DNA of 64,000 nt, from the NCBI RefSeq assembly GCF_000723165.1, contig NZ_HG322949.1:1803184-1867183 (forward strand), written 5' to 3'. The notes below the pieces were generated by a model. The model was not told the DNA's origin. It worked only from the letters and a program-made list of their open reading frames with translations, and made no database searches. Shown here piece by piece: positions 24,983-33,437 of the stretch. The translations under genes and the position numbers were made by a program. Within the stretch, counting starts at the first letter, position 1. Every line of letters starts with the position of its first letter. This stretch comes from Janthinobacterium agaricidamnosum NBRC 102515 = DSM 9628 (GTDB lineage: Bacteria > Pseudomonadota > Gammaproteobacteria > Burkholderiales > Burkholderiaceae_D).

Positions 24983-26380
24983 CTATATTTGGCGACGCGG
25001 CGGCGCATCGTCAAAATCGTCTTCGGAATCGGATTGCGCATCGCGCAGCATGCGTGCGGCTTCGCGCGAGCCGATCTTGCCGATGCCTGACTGGATGCGG
25101 CTTGGATGCTTGTTAAATCGGTTCCTGAAGTCTTCGCTCGCCTTGGTCACGGTCGATGGGGCTTTTTTTGACGGCAGCACCGAACCGGACGCGACCTTGT
25201 CCCTGGTGCGGAACGCCAGGCTGCCCGCTACCGAATCCGGATCGGGTTGCAGCGACACCGATGATTCTTCAGTTAAAAATGCGCGGATGACCTTGGGCCT
25301 GCCGCCTTTCGCGCTGGCCAGTCTTGCATAGTCGACGGCGCCCATGCCTGCCCTGTTGCCGGTTCGGAATTTGGTGAAATAAAAATGAGTCAGCGCATTA
25401 CTACGGAATTTTTCTACCTGACCTGGATGCAATCTCACGACGCCCAGGGCGATGCCGTTATCCACGCTTGATCCGACTTTGTGGTTGGGATCCATGCCAT
25501 TAGCGCGTCGGTCTGCCGCCTGGACATCGGTGGTGCCCTGGTAAAACCTGCCTTCTTCGTACACCGATTGTCCGAGTTCTTTCTTCTGTGCCGCGTCAAA
25601 CTCGGAGGGGCTGGGAGGGATGAACGGGATGATTTCCTCTGCGTCGCGGTGCTGCGCCGTCAGATTGTAGGCCATGGCGCTGCCGGACATGTCACGCTCT
25701 TGGTAATATCTGCCCTCCTCGTACGCCGCTTTGCCGGATGCATTCTTCTGTGCCGCGTCAAACTCGGAGGGGCTGGGCGGGATGAATGGGATGATGTCTG
25801 GTGTGCGGCGCTGTTGCGACATCAGTTGGTGCCGCATGGCCGATCCCGACATGGCGCGCGGCCTTTGCTGCGGCAAGCCTGGCGGCGGCAGCCCGGCAGC
25901 GTTGAAATTGGCGTGGGTGGCGGCTGGCAGTGGCGGCCCATAGATGGGATAAGGGACGCGCGGGGTTGCCTTCTTGATTGCCGCCCGTGTTGGCTGAAAG
26001 GGGGCGGGAGGGACGGTGGGACGTGGCTGGGCGATGGCCTGCGGTGGCCGGTCGTAGAGCGGCGCATTGCTGCTGGCACTCGCTGGCGTCTGGTAAAGAT
26101 TCGTCGGTGCGGCTTGCGCCATCGCTTCCGGTGTCGGCCGAAAGGGCTGCGTAGCCAGCCTGGGACGCGGCTGTGCGATCGCCAGCGGCGGCTGGGCATG
26201 GATCGGATGAGCGCTGCTGGAATTGATTGGCGGCCTATAAATGTCGCGTGGCCGCGAACGCCGCGAGTCGGGTGGGGGCAACTGGCTCGCGCTGGCGTTA
26301 AAACTCGCCGCTACCGGTGCCGCCGGTGGCGGCCCATAGATGGGATAGGGATAGTTTGCTTGAAATGAGCTCGGTTTCAT
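24983..26380 (-). CDS. ADP-ribosyltransferase-like effector candidate, 465 aa, with internal duplications
   Basis: A Pro-rich disordered N-terminal half contains two copies of a PYPIYGPP...AIAQPRP unit. Residues 177-227 and 231-281 are a direct duplication (IIPFIPPSPSEFDAAQK, then YEEGRYYQ or YEEGRFYQ). The C-terminal domain has YQGT at 280-283, SSVDNGIALG, HFYFTKF and a final QSDSEDDFDD tail, all shared with the 286-aa protein; the 217-aa protein shares only the YQGT-type, YFT and acidic-tail features. In the 217-aa copy YQGT is FHGT, the first signature of HYE-type ADP-ribosyltransferases, so Gln here may mean changed or lost activity. No hrp box directly upstream; it probably belongs to the transcript starting near 28848. 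Confidence 0.68.
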   Translation of the reverse strand: MKPSSFQANYPYPIYGPPPAAPVAASFNASASQLPPPDSRRSRPRDIYRPPINSSSAHPIHAQPPLAIAQPRPRLATQPFRPTPEAMAQAAPTNLYQTPASASSNAPLYDRPPQAIAQPRPTVPPAPFQPTRAAIKKATPRVPYPIYGPPLPAATHANFNAAGLPPPGLPQQRPRAMSGSAMRHQLMSQQRRTPDIIPFIPPSPSEFDAAQKNASGKAAYEEGRYYQERDMSGSAMAYNLTAQHRDAEEIIPFIPPSPSEFDAAQKKELGQSVYEEGRFYQGTTDVQAADRRANGMDPNHKVGSSVDNGIALGVVRLHPGQVEKFRSNALTHFYFTKFRTGNRAGMGAVDYARLASAKGGRPKVIRAFLTEESSVSLQPDPDSVAGSLAFRTRDKVASGSVLPSKKAPSTVTKASEDFRNRFNKHPSRIQSGIGKIGSREAARMLRDAQSDSEDDFDDAPPRRQI

Positions 26381-26456
26381 AGGTGCTTTTGCAGGAGTTC
26401 AGGATGTTTTCGCAGGCAGCGAGTCATCTGACAACGCTCCCTGCCGGCATCGCTTG

Positions 26457-26669
26457 TTAACGCCACGGTGCCACATCGGCAAAATCGCTGTCGGAGTCGG
26501 TTTGCTCCTCGCGCAGCATGCGTGCGGCTTCTTGCGAGCTGATCGTATCGATCCGCAACGCAGTACGGGCTGGATTGTTGTTAAATCGGGTCTTGAAGTC
26601 TTCACTCGCCTTGATCAGGAGATACTTGGAATCTGCCTCAGCAGAGAATGTCGCCAGATGGCTGTTCAT
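26457..26669 (-). pseudogene. Orphan C-terminal module of the ADP-ribosyltransferase-like family (70 aa)
   Basis: MNSHLATFSAEADSKY is followed by KASEDFKTRFNNNPARTALR and EAARMLREEQTDSDSDF, collinear with the last 60 residues of the 465-aa protein; the catalytic part is missing. GGGAG lies 9 nt before the ATG, so it could still be translated. About 23 bp around this start (CATCTGA, two bases, ACGCTCCCTGCCG) recur at 26425, ahead of the 465-aa gene, marking a duplication joint. Either a decayed copy or a free-standing tail module. Confidence 0.55.
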
Positions 26670-26734
26670 CTGAGGACGCTCCCTGCCGAGAGAGGCACTC
26701 CTTTTGTTGCTAATCTCTCGGCAGCAAAACGATA

Positions 26735-27595
26735 TTAGAATTTATCGTCATCCGAATCGCTCTGCACATCGGCGAGGATATGTGCGGCACGGGTGCTGTC
26801 GAGTTCAGGAAGGCGGAACATTGGGCGGAACGGTACCTTGTTGTATTCGTTCTTGAAATCTTCGCTGGCCTGGGTCACCTTGACGCGGGCATGCTTGGAG
26901 CGTAGAACCGATCCTGCTGGAACCTTGGAGCTGGTGCGCACCGCCTTGACTTCGCGGTTGCGGGAAATGCTGTCCGGATCGGATTCCAGTTGCACCCGGC
27001 CTCCTTGCGGTAAAAATACCCTGAGCAATTTAGGATCGCGGGTTTGGTAAGCGGCCATGTTGGCATATTCTGTCGCGCCCAGTTCTTCGCCTTCCTGGTG
27101 TTTCAGTGGCGTGAAATAGTGATGTTTAAGAGCGTTATCCCTGAACGCTTCGACTTGCTGATCCAATTGCTCCTGCAATTCTTGCTGCGAATAAGCTGTT
27201 GGTGGCCCGTTATAGCTAAAACTCACATAGCCGAGCGCAATGCCGTTGTCCACGCTTGATGTGTTTTTGGTGCGCGGATCCATGCCATCGGTGCGCCGTT
27301 TAGTAGCAGTGCGCAAGTCCGTGCCTTGATAAAGCCGATTTGCCTTGTATACCTCGTTGGCCAGATTTTTTTCATGATTAGAAATGTACTGAACTGGCGC
27401 CTTGGGTTGTCTTTGGGGGAAATTCGTCTGTAATTGGTGTTGCCGCATCGAATCCGAGGACGCCCGTGGTCGCCGCTGCGCGTTGTTCGGAACCGCGTAC
27501 TGTTGCTGGCTTTGCTGGCTGCCGCCGGCGCCGTGATGCGATATGCCTGAGCTTGAATAATTGTAAGGGGCAGGGGGAGTTGCGTTAGATTTCAT
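26735..27595 (-). CDS. ADP-ribosyltransferase-like effector candidate, 286 aa
   Basis: The N-terminus MKSNATPP..YNYS and the stretch QRRPRASSDSMRQ are shared with the 217-aa protein and are probably the secretion signal. The C-terminal domain has LYQGT (Gln90-Gly-Thr92), SSVDNGIALGYV, HHYFT (159-162) and TKxSEDF-like and QSDSDDD tail motifs. The His of the HGT signature is replaced by Gln. No Shine-Dalgarno site is evident at ATG 27595. Function is inferred from family resemblance only. Confidence 0.68.
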   Translation of the reverse strand: MKSNATPPAPYNYSSSGISHHGAGGSQQSQQQYAVPNNAQRRPRASSDSMRQHQLQTNFPQRQPKAPVQYISNHEKNLANEVYKANRLYQGTDLRTATKRRTDGMDPRTKNTSSVDNGIALGYVSFSYNGPPTAYSQQELQEQLDQQVEAFRDNALKHHYFTPLKHQEGEELGATEYANMAAYQTRDPKLLRVFLPQGGRVQLESDPDSISRNREVKAVRTSSKVPAGSVLRSKHARVKVTQASEDFKNEYNKVPFRPMFRLPELDSTRAAHILADVQSDSDDDKF

Positions 27596-27603
27596 AATGG
27601 TCA

Positions 27604-27900
27604 GTGTTTGAATGGATGTTGTGGATCAAGCGGCTTTGCTATGTCACCCGGCTGTCGCTGATCGCGGTAGCCGGGTTCAAGCGCCGCGTCCCTGAGCGGC
27701 TTATTGCCTGGAAGAGTGCCAAGGCGCGTCTGGAGGTCCATCGAGGGCAGACGGCGTTTTTGCGGCCTCCAGCCATCGTCGAGATCGTCAGCCGGGCCTG
27801 CGGCGTGGTGGCCAAGGGCGATGTGGCGCGCGGCATGGATTTTGCAATTTTTCTGGCAAGCGATTTGTTCCGTGAACGATGCGTGCGCTTGCCGGCATGA
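27604..27900 (+). pseudogene. Relic of a giant effector gene
   Basis: Bases 27772-27824 are identical over 53 bp to 30577-30629 within the 1369-aa gene, encoding AIVEIVSRACGVVAKGDV. The flanks diverge at once, though traces of similarity continue upstream. The surrounding open frame has no other recognisable content. It lies in the opposite strand to the two ADP-ribosyltransferase-like genes on either side. Best read as a remnant of a duplicated giant gene. Confidence 0.6.
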
Positions 27901-28046
27901 TGCCCGAGCCGGCAAGTTTGGATCAGCGGATTGGCAGAGATAAAAATCTTGATCAAACCGGGGCGCGGGCACGCAGGGAAAAAACCATCAGCCTGGTTGC
28001 TGAAGGCATGCCGAGATAAATCGCTGACGTTGTTTTGTCATGATGC

Positions 28047-28700
28047 TTATCGTAAGCCGTCTTCGTCGTCGGACTGCACATCTCGTAACAACTCGCCCGC
28101 GGTTTTCAGGTCGACCTTGACACCTTGGTCTTTCAGGCGCCGTTGGAAAACCTCGGCATCCTTTCCTGGCGCGCTACGCTTGCTTCCGAGCACATGCTTT
28201 GGCGCTACGTCATCCTTGGTATGCACAGCGGTCCGATCGCTCATATAAGAATCCCTCTCAAAAGTGGTGTGCTTGTTGGTATGGGCACCCATGGTGCGTA
28301 CCAACGCGGCTCCCCGGCCATTAATCTGGGCGAACGAGGCGGCAACCTTCTTGTCGCCGGTGAAGTAGTGGGTTGGCTTCGTGCCGACTTCGGTAAACGC
28401 GGTTTTATCGGCTGCGCGAAAGCCATTCTGACGAATACTTGCCGCCGAATTTTTGTCTGTGCCATGGAACAGACGTTCCTTTTCGTACACCGCCCTGGCT
28501 GTGGTGTGGAGTCCGTCCTGGGCCGAACTTCCTTGCTGAGACAGCAATTGCTGCTGTCTCATCGCATCCGAGGATGCCCGTGGCCGCCGTTGTGTGGAGC
28601 TTGAAGACTGTTGATTCGACTGGCTGGTGCCTTGATATGGCATGCTTTGCGCCGTTGTTGAATAGTTGTAATGGGCTGGAGGTGTTGCGTTGGATTTCAT
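28047..28700 (-). CDS. ADP-ribosyltransferase-like effector candidate, 217 aa, intact HGT motif
   Basis: N-terminal MKSNATPP..YNYS signal-like region, then RRPRASSDAMRQ. The catalytic-looking part is FHGT (His79-Gly80-Thr81), SIRQNGF, HYFT (111-114), VAASFAQI and TFERD with Glu148: the order His, Tyr, Glu expected of diphtheria-toxin/PARP-type ADP-ribosyltransferases. The protein ends in the acidic QSDDEDG tail of the family. A perfect-consensus hrp box lies about 150 bp upstream. This is the best candidate for an active member. Other HGT-starting folds (RNA 2'-phosphotransferase-like) are possible. Confidence 0.72.
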   Translation of the reverse strand: MKSNATPPAHYNYSTTAQSMPYQGTSQSNQQSSSSTQRRPRASSDAMRQQQLLSQQGSSAQDGLHTTARAVYEKERLFHGTDKNSAASIRQNGFRAADKTAFTEVGTKPTHYFTGDKKVAASFAQINGRGAALVRTMGAHTNKHTTFERDSYMSDRTAVHTKDDVAPKHVLGSKRSAPGKDAEVFQRRLKDQGVKVDLKTAGELLRDVQSDDEDGLR

Positions 28701-28847
28701 GATGGTGAGTATCGGTTGGATGCGGTTGATGTGAATGTTGCTATCGTGTTGTCGTCATAGAATTCGTTAAGAAACCTTGCATTTTTTTGGCAAGAAATTT
28801 ATCCGGAATATATTCAGCGCTGATCGTCTGAGCGTATTCATGGAAAG

Positions 28848-28876
28848 TAAGTGGGAGGGGCAAGCATTTCAGTTCC
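28848..28876 (-). promoter_or_regulatory. hrp box for the 217-aa gene and probably those behind it
   Basis: Minus strand GGAACT, 16 nt, CCACTTA: full -10 consensus. The next genes on the strand (286-aa, 70-aa, 465-aa) have no box of their own. Confidence 0.8.
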
Positions 28877-28914
28877 TTCCATGCTGCAATGGCAATATTT
28901 TTCCGTCTGCTAAG

Positions 28915-28942
28915 TGAACTAAGTTGCAGATTGCGCCACTCA
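28915..28942 (+). promoter_or_regulatory. hrp box for the 1369-aa effector-like gene
   Basis: TGAACT, 15 nt, CCACTCA, 138 bp before the ATG. It diverges from the box at 28848-28876. Confidence 0.72.
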
Positions 28943-28946
28943 TTTG

Positions 28947-28986
28947 CACTTGAGTGGTGCGTTGAGCACTCGAGTGGTGCGTCGAT
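28947..28986 (+). repeat. Two tandem 20-bp repeats in the effector leader
   Basis: CACTTGAGTGGTGCGTTGAG is followed directly by a copy with two or three changes. The unit equals two helical turns and begins 5 bp after the hrp box, so it lies at or just past the expected transcription start. The purpose is unknown. Confidence 0.6.
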
Positions 28987-29079
28987 GCAACGCGCGCCGG
29001 AGACACGCTGGCCAGCGAGCCGGGCCAGCGTTGGTGAACCTTCCTATAATCACACAGCCTATGCAGCTGCCCATCTATC

Positions 29080-32000
29080 ATGCCTATTCATTTCCGTTTT
29101 CCAGGGACGTCGTCATCGCGTCCGCAAGAAGAAACCCCTGCCAGCAATGCGCCGCAGCCGGTGCCGCCCCATGCGGTGCCGTTATCGACCCGGCTGGCGG
29201 GCAAGCCGGGCGCCGCGGGTTCCAGGCTGGGACATCAGTTGGCCAAGCGCCAGATCACCTCGAGTGCGCGGATGCTCGCCCTGACCAGTTCTCGCTCGTC
29301 GGAAATGCCCGACAAGAAAGGTTTGCCGGCGCAATTGGAGGGGCAGCAAACGCTGCACGCCAACGCGCGCGAGCTGGCGCAGCGGGTCGAGCGCATCATG
29401 GACACCACGCTGGAAGAATTGCCCGGGCTGAATGCGCGGCCGGGCCGCTCGGCCTTGATGGAAAAGTTGAGCACGTATTGGCCGGCGACGCTGTTCGTGC
29501 CGAAAAAACTGAGGGACCTGGTCCATGACGACGCCGCGTATGCGCAACTGGGCGACGCATCCGGCCAAGCCGACAGCAGCGATGCCGCGACCCCGCAAAA
29601 TACCCTTAACGAGCGCAAGAGCTTGCTGGCCCAGGTCGCGACCGGCATGAAACAGTTGAAACAAGCCGAGTCGGAATACGTTGCGGCGCGCGACACCGTC
29701 TCGGCCGGGGGGGGGCAAGCGTCGCAAACCGAACGCGAGGCACTGGAGCAGGCCGAGCGCAAGCTGCAAGATGCGGTAGATCGATTGCATGCGTCCGTCA
29801 CGCTGACCACCATGCTGGGTGGCCACGATAATGCGCTGGCCACCGATTTATTGCGGCGCAAGACCGACTTCGTCAAGGTCCAGGTGCAGATTTGCCAGCA
29901 TAAACTGCGTCAGGCCGGACTCGACCTGGACCAGCAGCGCGGCCTGCTGATTCAGCAGCGCGACGGTTTGCAGGAGACGCTCGCGATGCTGACCTTGAGA
30001 GCCGACGACGCCAGGCGCGGCAAGGCGGAGATGGAAACCCTGCTGGGTTCCCTGCAAGAGCAGCTGACGCTGGACCTGGCGCAGCGGCCGCAGTCCGATG
30101 CCGGCGCCATCGAGCCGCCCGATGCGGCGCTGGAGCAGCGGATCGCCGTGGCCACGCGCCAGATCGACCAGTTGCAACTGGCGCTGCCGGACGTTGCCGT
30201 GCAATTGGCCGCGCACGAGGAAACGCTGGAGCTGGCACAGCAGGCGTTCGAACAATTTGCCCCGGTATATCACGAGAAAATGACGCAACTGTATGCGTCG
30301 CGGCGCCAGGTGGTCGATGGACAGCAGCAGTTGAGCAAGTCGGACGATGCATTGTCAAGCCGGGCCGATGCGTGGAAACAGCGCAGCGCCGATACCTATG
30401 CGCTGGAACTCGAACAGCGTGGCCAGGCGGTCGAGGCGCTGCTGCACGCGGCGCCCGGCTTTGCCCAGCACGACTTGCTGGCGCCTGCCGGCGCACAGTT
30501 GCAGGCGGCGCTGCGCCAGATTGCCGATGCCTTGCCGGAAGATAATCCGCACACCGATCGTTTACTGCCGCGCGTTGCCATCGTCGAGATCGTCAGCCGG
30601 GCCTGCGGCGTGGTGGCCAAGGGCGATGTAAGGCGCGGCGCCGCTTTGCTGCAGGAATTGTTGTCCAAGCCGAGCGGGCAATGGCCGGGCGGGGCGCCAT
30701 CCGATGATTTGCGGGCACTGTACCGGCATATGGCCGAGGTGCCGCGCGGCATGGAGTTACTCGGCAAGGTGGCGGCCGGAAAGACCGGTGCGCCGCCAAA
30801 ACCGGCCCAGCTTGAAGCGTTGCAAGTGTACTGGATCGCTGACCAGGCCCGGGCCGGCAAGTCGCCGTCAGACAAGAACCCGTGGCTGGACTCGGCCCAG
30901 TCGGCGGCCAAAGAGGCGCTGCGCACGCGCGGCGCCGGTGAGCCGGCTTTCGATATCGATGCCTTGCCGCTGGAGCAGAAAATCGCTTTCCGCGGCGTCA
31001 GCAAAGGCTTGTTGTCGAATGGACCCGGTTCCGATTTCGAACGCATCAATAACAGCTTGCTCAAATTCGGCGGCGAATGGGTGGACTTGACCCATCGAGA
31101 AGAAGGCAAGCCATTGCGCCGGCTGCCACGCTCGCCGTTCAATCCGGCCCGCACCCGCACCACGCCGTTCGATCCGAAGGTGTTGCGGCTGGGTATCAAA
31201 CAAATGGAAGCGCATGGCATGCCATCGGTCAAAACCGATGCGGACAAGAAAATTGGCGAATTGGCGGGCAAGTTGTCCGATATATTGGCGCCGCGCTTGC
31301 AGTCGGCTGCGCCCACCGAATTCGATGTCATGGCAAAGGTATTGTGCGACTACATCAGCGGCCAGCATGCGCTCAAGGAGCAGCGGCCCGAGCTGGCCGC
31401 GCCCCGGCTGAAGACGGCGTTTCATTCCGCCAAACGGCTTTACAAGAGTCACCTGGCGCCGCTCGACCAAGAGCAGATACGGCGCGAAACCAGCGCCCAG
31501 CTGCGCCGCCGCAGCCATCCGGAGCAGGCGCATGCGGTTAATCCGCGCATGCTGATCAAGGCCAATCCCGCCGCGAAACCGCCGCCGGCGCCGTTCGCCG
31601 CATTATTCCGCGACGCCGGCGACGAGGGCGTGACATCGGCCGCCGCGTTGCGCGCGCTGGTCGATCATCTGGACGGCAGCCTGTCCGCTAGCGAACAGGC
31701 CGCGCTGCTGCCTGAACTGGAGAAAATGGAACACGCCGTCAAGGCGGCCGGGCGCAAGCGTTTCCAGAGCAAGTCCGAGATCCGCGATTTTTATGCGCCG
31801 ATGCTGGAGCAGTTGCGGCTGCGCAATGAGTTGACGATGACCGGCGGCGGCGAAATCGGCGGCGGCATTCCGCTGCTGCCATGGGCGCCGATCGCGCCGC
31901 TGACCGCGAATGTGAATGTGAACCTGTTTTCGAAGAAGCAGGAAGCCGCTTTTGCACTGAAAAACCCGATTTACGGCATGGAATTCATTATGTCCGACAT

Positions 32001-33189
32001 CGTCACCACAGGTTCGGACATCAAGGGCACCGTCGGTTTCGGGCTCGACCTGGGGCCGTTCAAACTCACCTTGCCGGCTTTTTCGCTGAAGGCAGAACGC
32101 AGCGATGCGCGCACCGATTACACGGTCTTGCGCAACTTGCGCGGCAAATACACGCACAACGCGGCGGCCGAGCGGGCCACCGGCGACCAGGCCATGGCGC
32201 TGCTCGACACGCTGATCAACTGGGATGCCGATGACAAGCAAGCCCCGTCAGGGCGGGCTTTCCAGGGGCCACTGGAAGCGGTGCTGGCGCTGCATCCGGA
32301 AATCATGGTCGGCTGGGGCAGCAAACATAGCAGCAACAAGCAAGCCAGCGCCGAACTGGCCACCGTCGCCCGCGCACCCATCGGCAGCGACCGCCTGGCT
32401 GGCGGCATCGGCCTGACCGTGACCGCCAAGGCCGATGGCAACACCGAGCGTACTGTCGAGCATTCCGGCTGGCGTGCGCACGAGACCACGGTCGAGCGCG
32501 TGTCGCAGCGTCGCCAGCGGCTCACCGGCGGCTTGACGCTGGGCGGCACGACCACGCTGTACAAACATCCGCTGGAGCATGCCGGCCAGAAGGAAGGTTC
32601 GATCCGCGTGCCGGGCGTGGTCAATCTGCTCGATTCTTCGGTGCAACTTGCCTATAACCTGGAACGCAACCGCTACGCCGTCGGCGACAAGCAGGGCGCC
32701 ACGCTGGACCGGATTTATGCCCGCTCCGACACGATCCTGGCTGAAATCGAAAACAATATGGAAGACTTTTATTTACGCTTCCTGGAAGCGGTCCCGGTCG
32801 AGCCGGGCGAGGCCAGGGATACGCCGCAAAACCGCTTGCGCGCCGAAACCAGCCTGCGCCAGTTCATGGCCGATGTGAAGGCGGCGAAATCCAGTCCCAG
32901 CCTGCAATTCAACTTGCGCTATGAATTGCAGCCACGGGTGGCCGGCTGGCTCGATTCGCTCAATGCGCTGGAAAAGATCGCGCTGCAGGGCGGCGACCAG
33001 GCCGCAGCCAGGCGGCATCGGGAAGCGTCCGAAGAATTGTTGCAATTTCGCAGCAGCTGGACCTTCAAGAATTGCACCATACGCAGCAGCGGCAAATCCA
33101 GCGACGACCGTGGCTGGGATTTGCTGATACGGCTGATGTCGCGGCGCAGCGCGGAATCGTCGGTGACGCCGACCGCTTATCCGGGCTGA
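29080..33189 (+). CDS. Giant effector-like protein A, 1369 aa
   Basis: Pro/Ser-rich start, then long helical and coiled-coil stretches rich in Gln (about 190-480; e.g. LRQAGLDLDQQRGLLIQQRD), a central helical region (FDIDALPLEQKIAFRGVSKG), and a beta-rich C-terminal third (GGEIGGGIPLLPWAPIAPLT, VGFGLDLGPFKLTLPAFSL). It ends FRSSWTFKNCTIRSSGKSS. Collinear over its length with the 1414-aa neighbour. Size is like HopAS1/XopZ-type effectors (about 1350-1400 aa), but I cannot verify kinship. No signal peptide; weak ribosome site; hrp box upstream. Confidence 0.8.
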   Translation: MPIHFRFPGTSSSRPQEETPASNAPQPVPPHAVPLSTRLAGKPGAAGSRLGHQLAKRQITSSARMLALTSSRSSEMPDKKGLPAQLEGQQTLHANARELAQRVERIMDTTLEELPGLNARPGRSALMEKLSTYWPATLFVPKKLRDLVHDDAAYAQLGDASGQADSSDAATPQNTLNERKSLLAQVATGMKQLKQAESEYVAARDTVSAGGGQASQTEREALEQAERKLQDAVDRLHASVTLTTMLGGHDNALATDLLRRKTDFVKVQVQICQHKLRQAGLDLDQQRGLLIQQRDGLQETLAMLTLRADDARRGKAEMETLLGSLQEQLTLDLAQRPQSDAGAIEPPDAALEQRIAVATRQIDQLQLALPDVAVQLAAHEETLELAQQAFEQFAPVYHEKMTQLYASRRQVVDGQQQLSKSDDALSSRADAWKQRSADTYALELEQRGQAVEALLHAAPGFAQHDLLAPAGAQLQAALRQIADALPEDNPHTDRLLPRVAIVEIVSRACGVVAKGDVRRGAALLQELLSKPSGQWPGGAPSDDLRALYRHMAEVPRGMELLGKVAAGKTGAPPKPAQLEALQVYWIADQARAGKSPSDKNPWLDSAQSAAKEALRTRGAGEPAFDIDALPLEQKIAFRGVSKGLLSNGPGSDFERINNSLLKFGGEWVDLTHREEGKPLRRLPRSPFNPARTRTTPFDPKVLRLGIKQMEAHGMPSVKTDADKKIGELAGKLSDILAPRLQSAAPTEFDVMAKVLCDYISGQHALKEQRPELAAPRLKTAFHSAKRLYKSHLAPLDQEQIRRETSAQLRRRSHPEQAHAVNPRMLIKANPAAKPPPAPFAALFRDAGDEGVTSAAALRALVDHLDGSLSASEQAALLPELEKMEHAVKAAGRKRFQSKSEIRDFYAPMLEQLRLRNELTMTGGGEIGGGIPLLPWAPIAPLTANVNVNLFSKKQEAAFALKNPIYGMEFIMSDIVTTGSDIKGTVGFGLDLGPFKLTLPAFSLKAERSDARTDYTVLRNLRGKYTHNAAAERATGDQAMALLDTLINWDADDKQAPSGRAFQGPLEAVLALHPEIMVGWGSKHSSNKQASAELATVARAPIGSDRLAGGIGLTVTAKADGNTERTVEHSGWRAHETTVERVSQRRQRLTGGLTLGGTTTLYKHPLEHAGQKEGSIRVPGVVNLLDSSVQLAYNLERNRYAVGDKQGATLDRIYARSDTILAEIENNMEDFYLRFLEAVPVEPGEARDTPQNRLRAETSLRQFMADVKAAKSSPSLQFNLRYELQPRVAGWLDSLNALEKIALQGGDQAAARRHREASEELLQFRSSWTFKNCTIRSSGKSSDDRGWDLLIRLMSRRSAESSVTPTAYPG

Positions 33190-33219
33190 GCCGGATGCTG
33201 ATTTTTTGGTAAGGGCAGG

Positions 33220-33247
33220 CGAACCAAACAGCGGCAGGCGCCACTGA
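33220..33247 (+). promoter_or_regulatory. hrp box for the 1414-aa effector-like gene
   Basis: CGAACC, 15 nt, CCACTGA, 190 bp upstream of the ATG and 30 bp after the previous stop. One mismatch in the -35 half. Confidence 0.7.
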
Positions 33248-33437
33248 TGGAAGCTTGAGATGTGCAGCGGTCACGGCGGAAGCGATGATCTTTTCTTTTT
33301 GCATAGCCAAGCGTGGGAGCAAGCGTGGGAGCGAAAAGTGAGCATCGGTCCGCCGTGGACGGTAAAGCGGCGCATCGCAAGCCAGGATCATCCTGGTAAT
33401 TATTTTATTTTCCATAACCACTTACGGTCAGCCTGCC

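Noticed and set aside
33300..33330. 12-bp direct repeat (CAAGCGTGGGAG twice) as a regulatory site
   Set aside because: Only two short units after the hrp box of the 1414-aa gene, too little to call.
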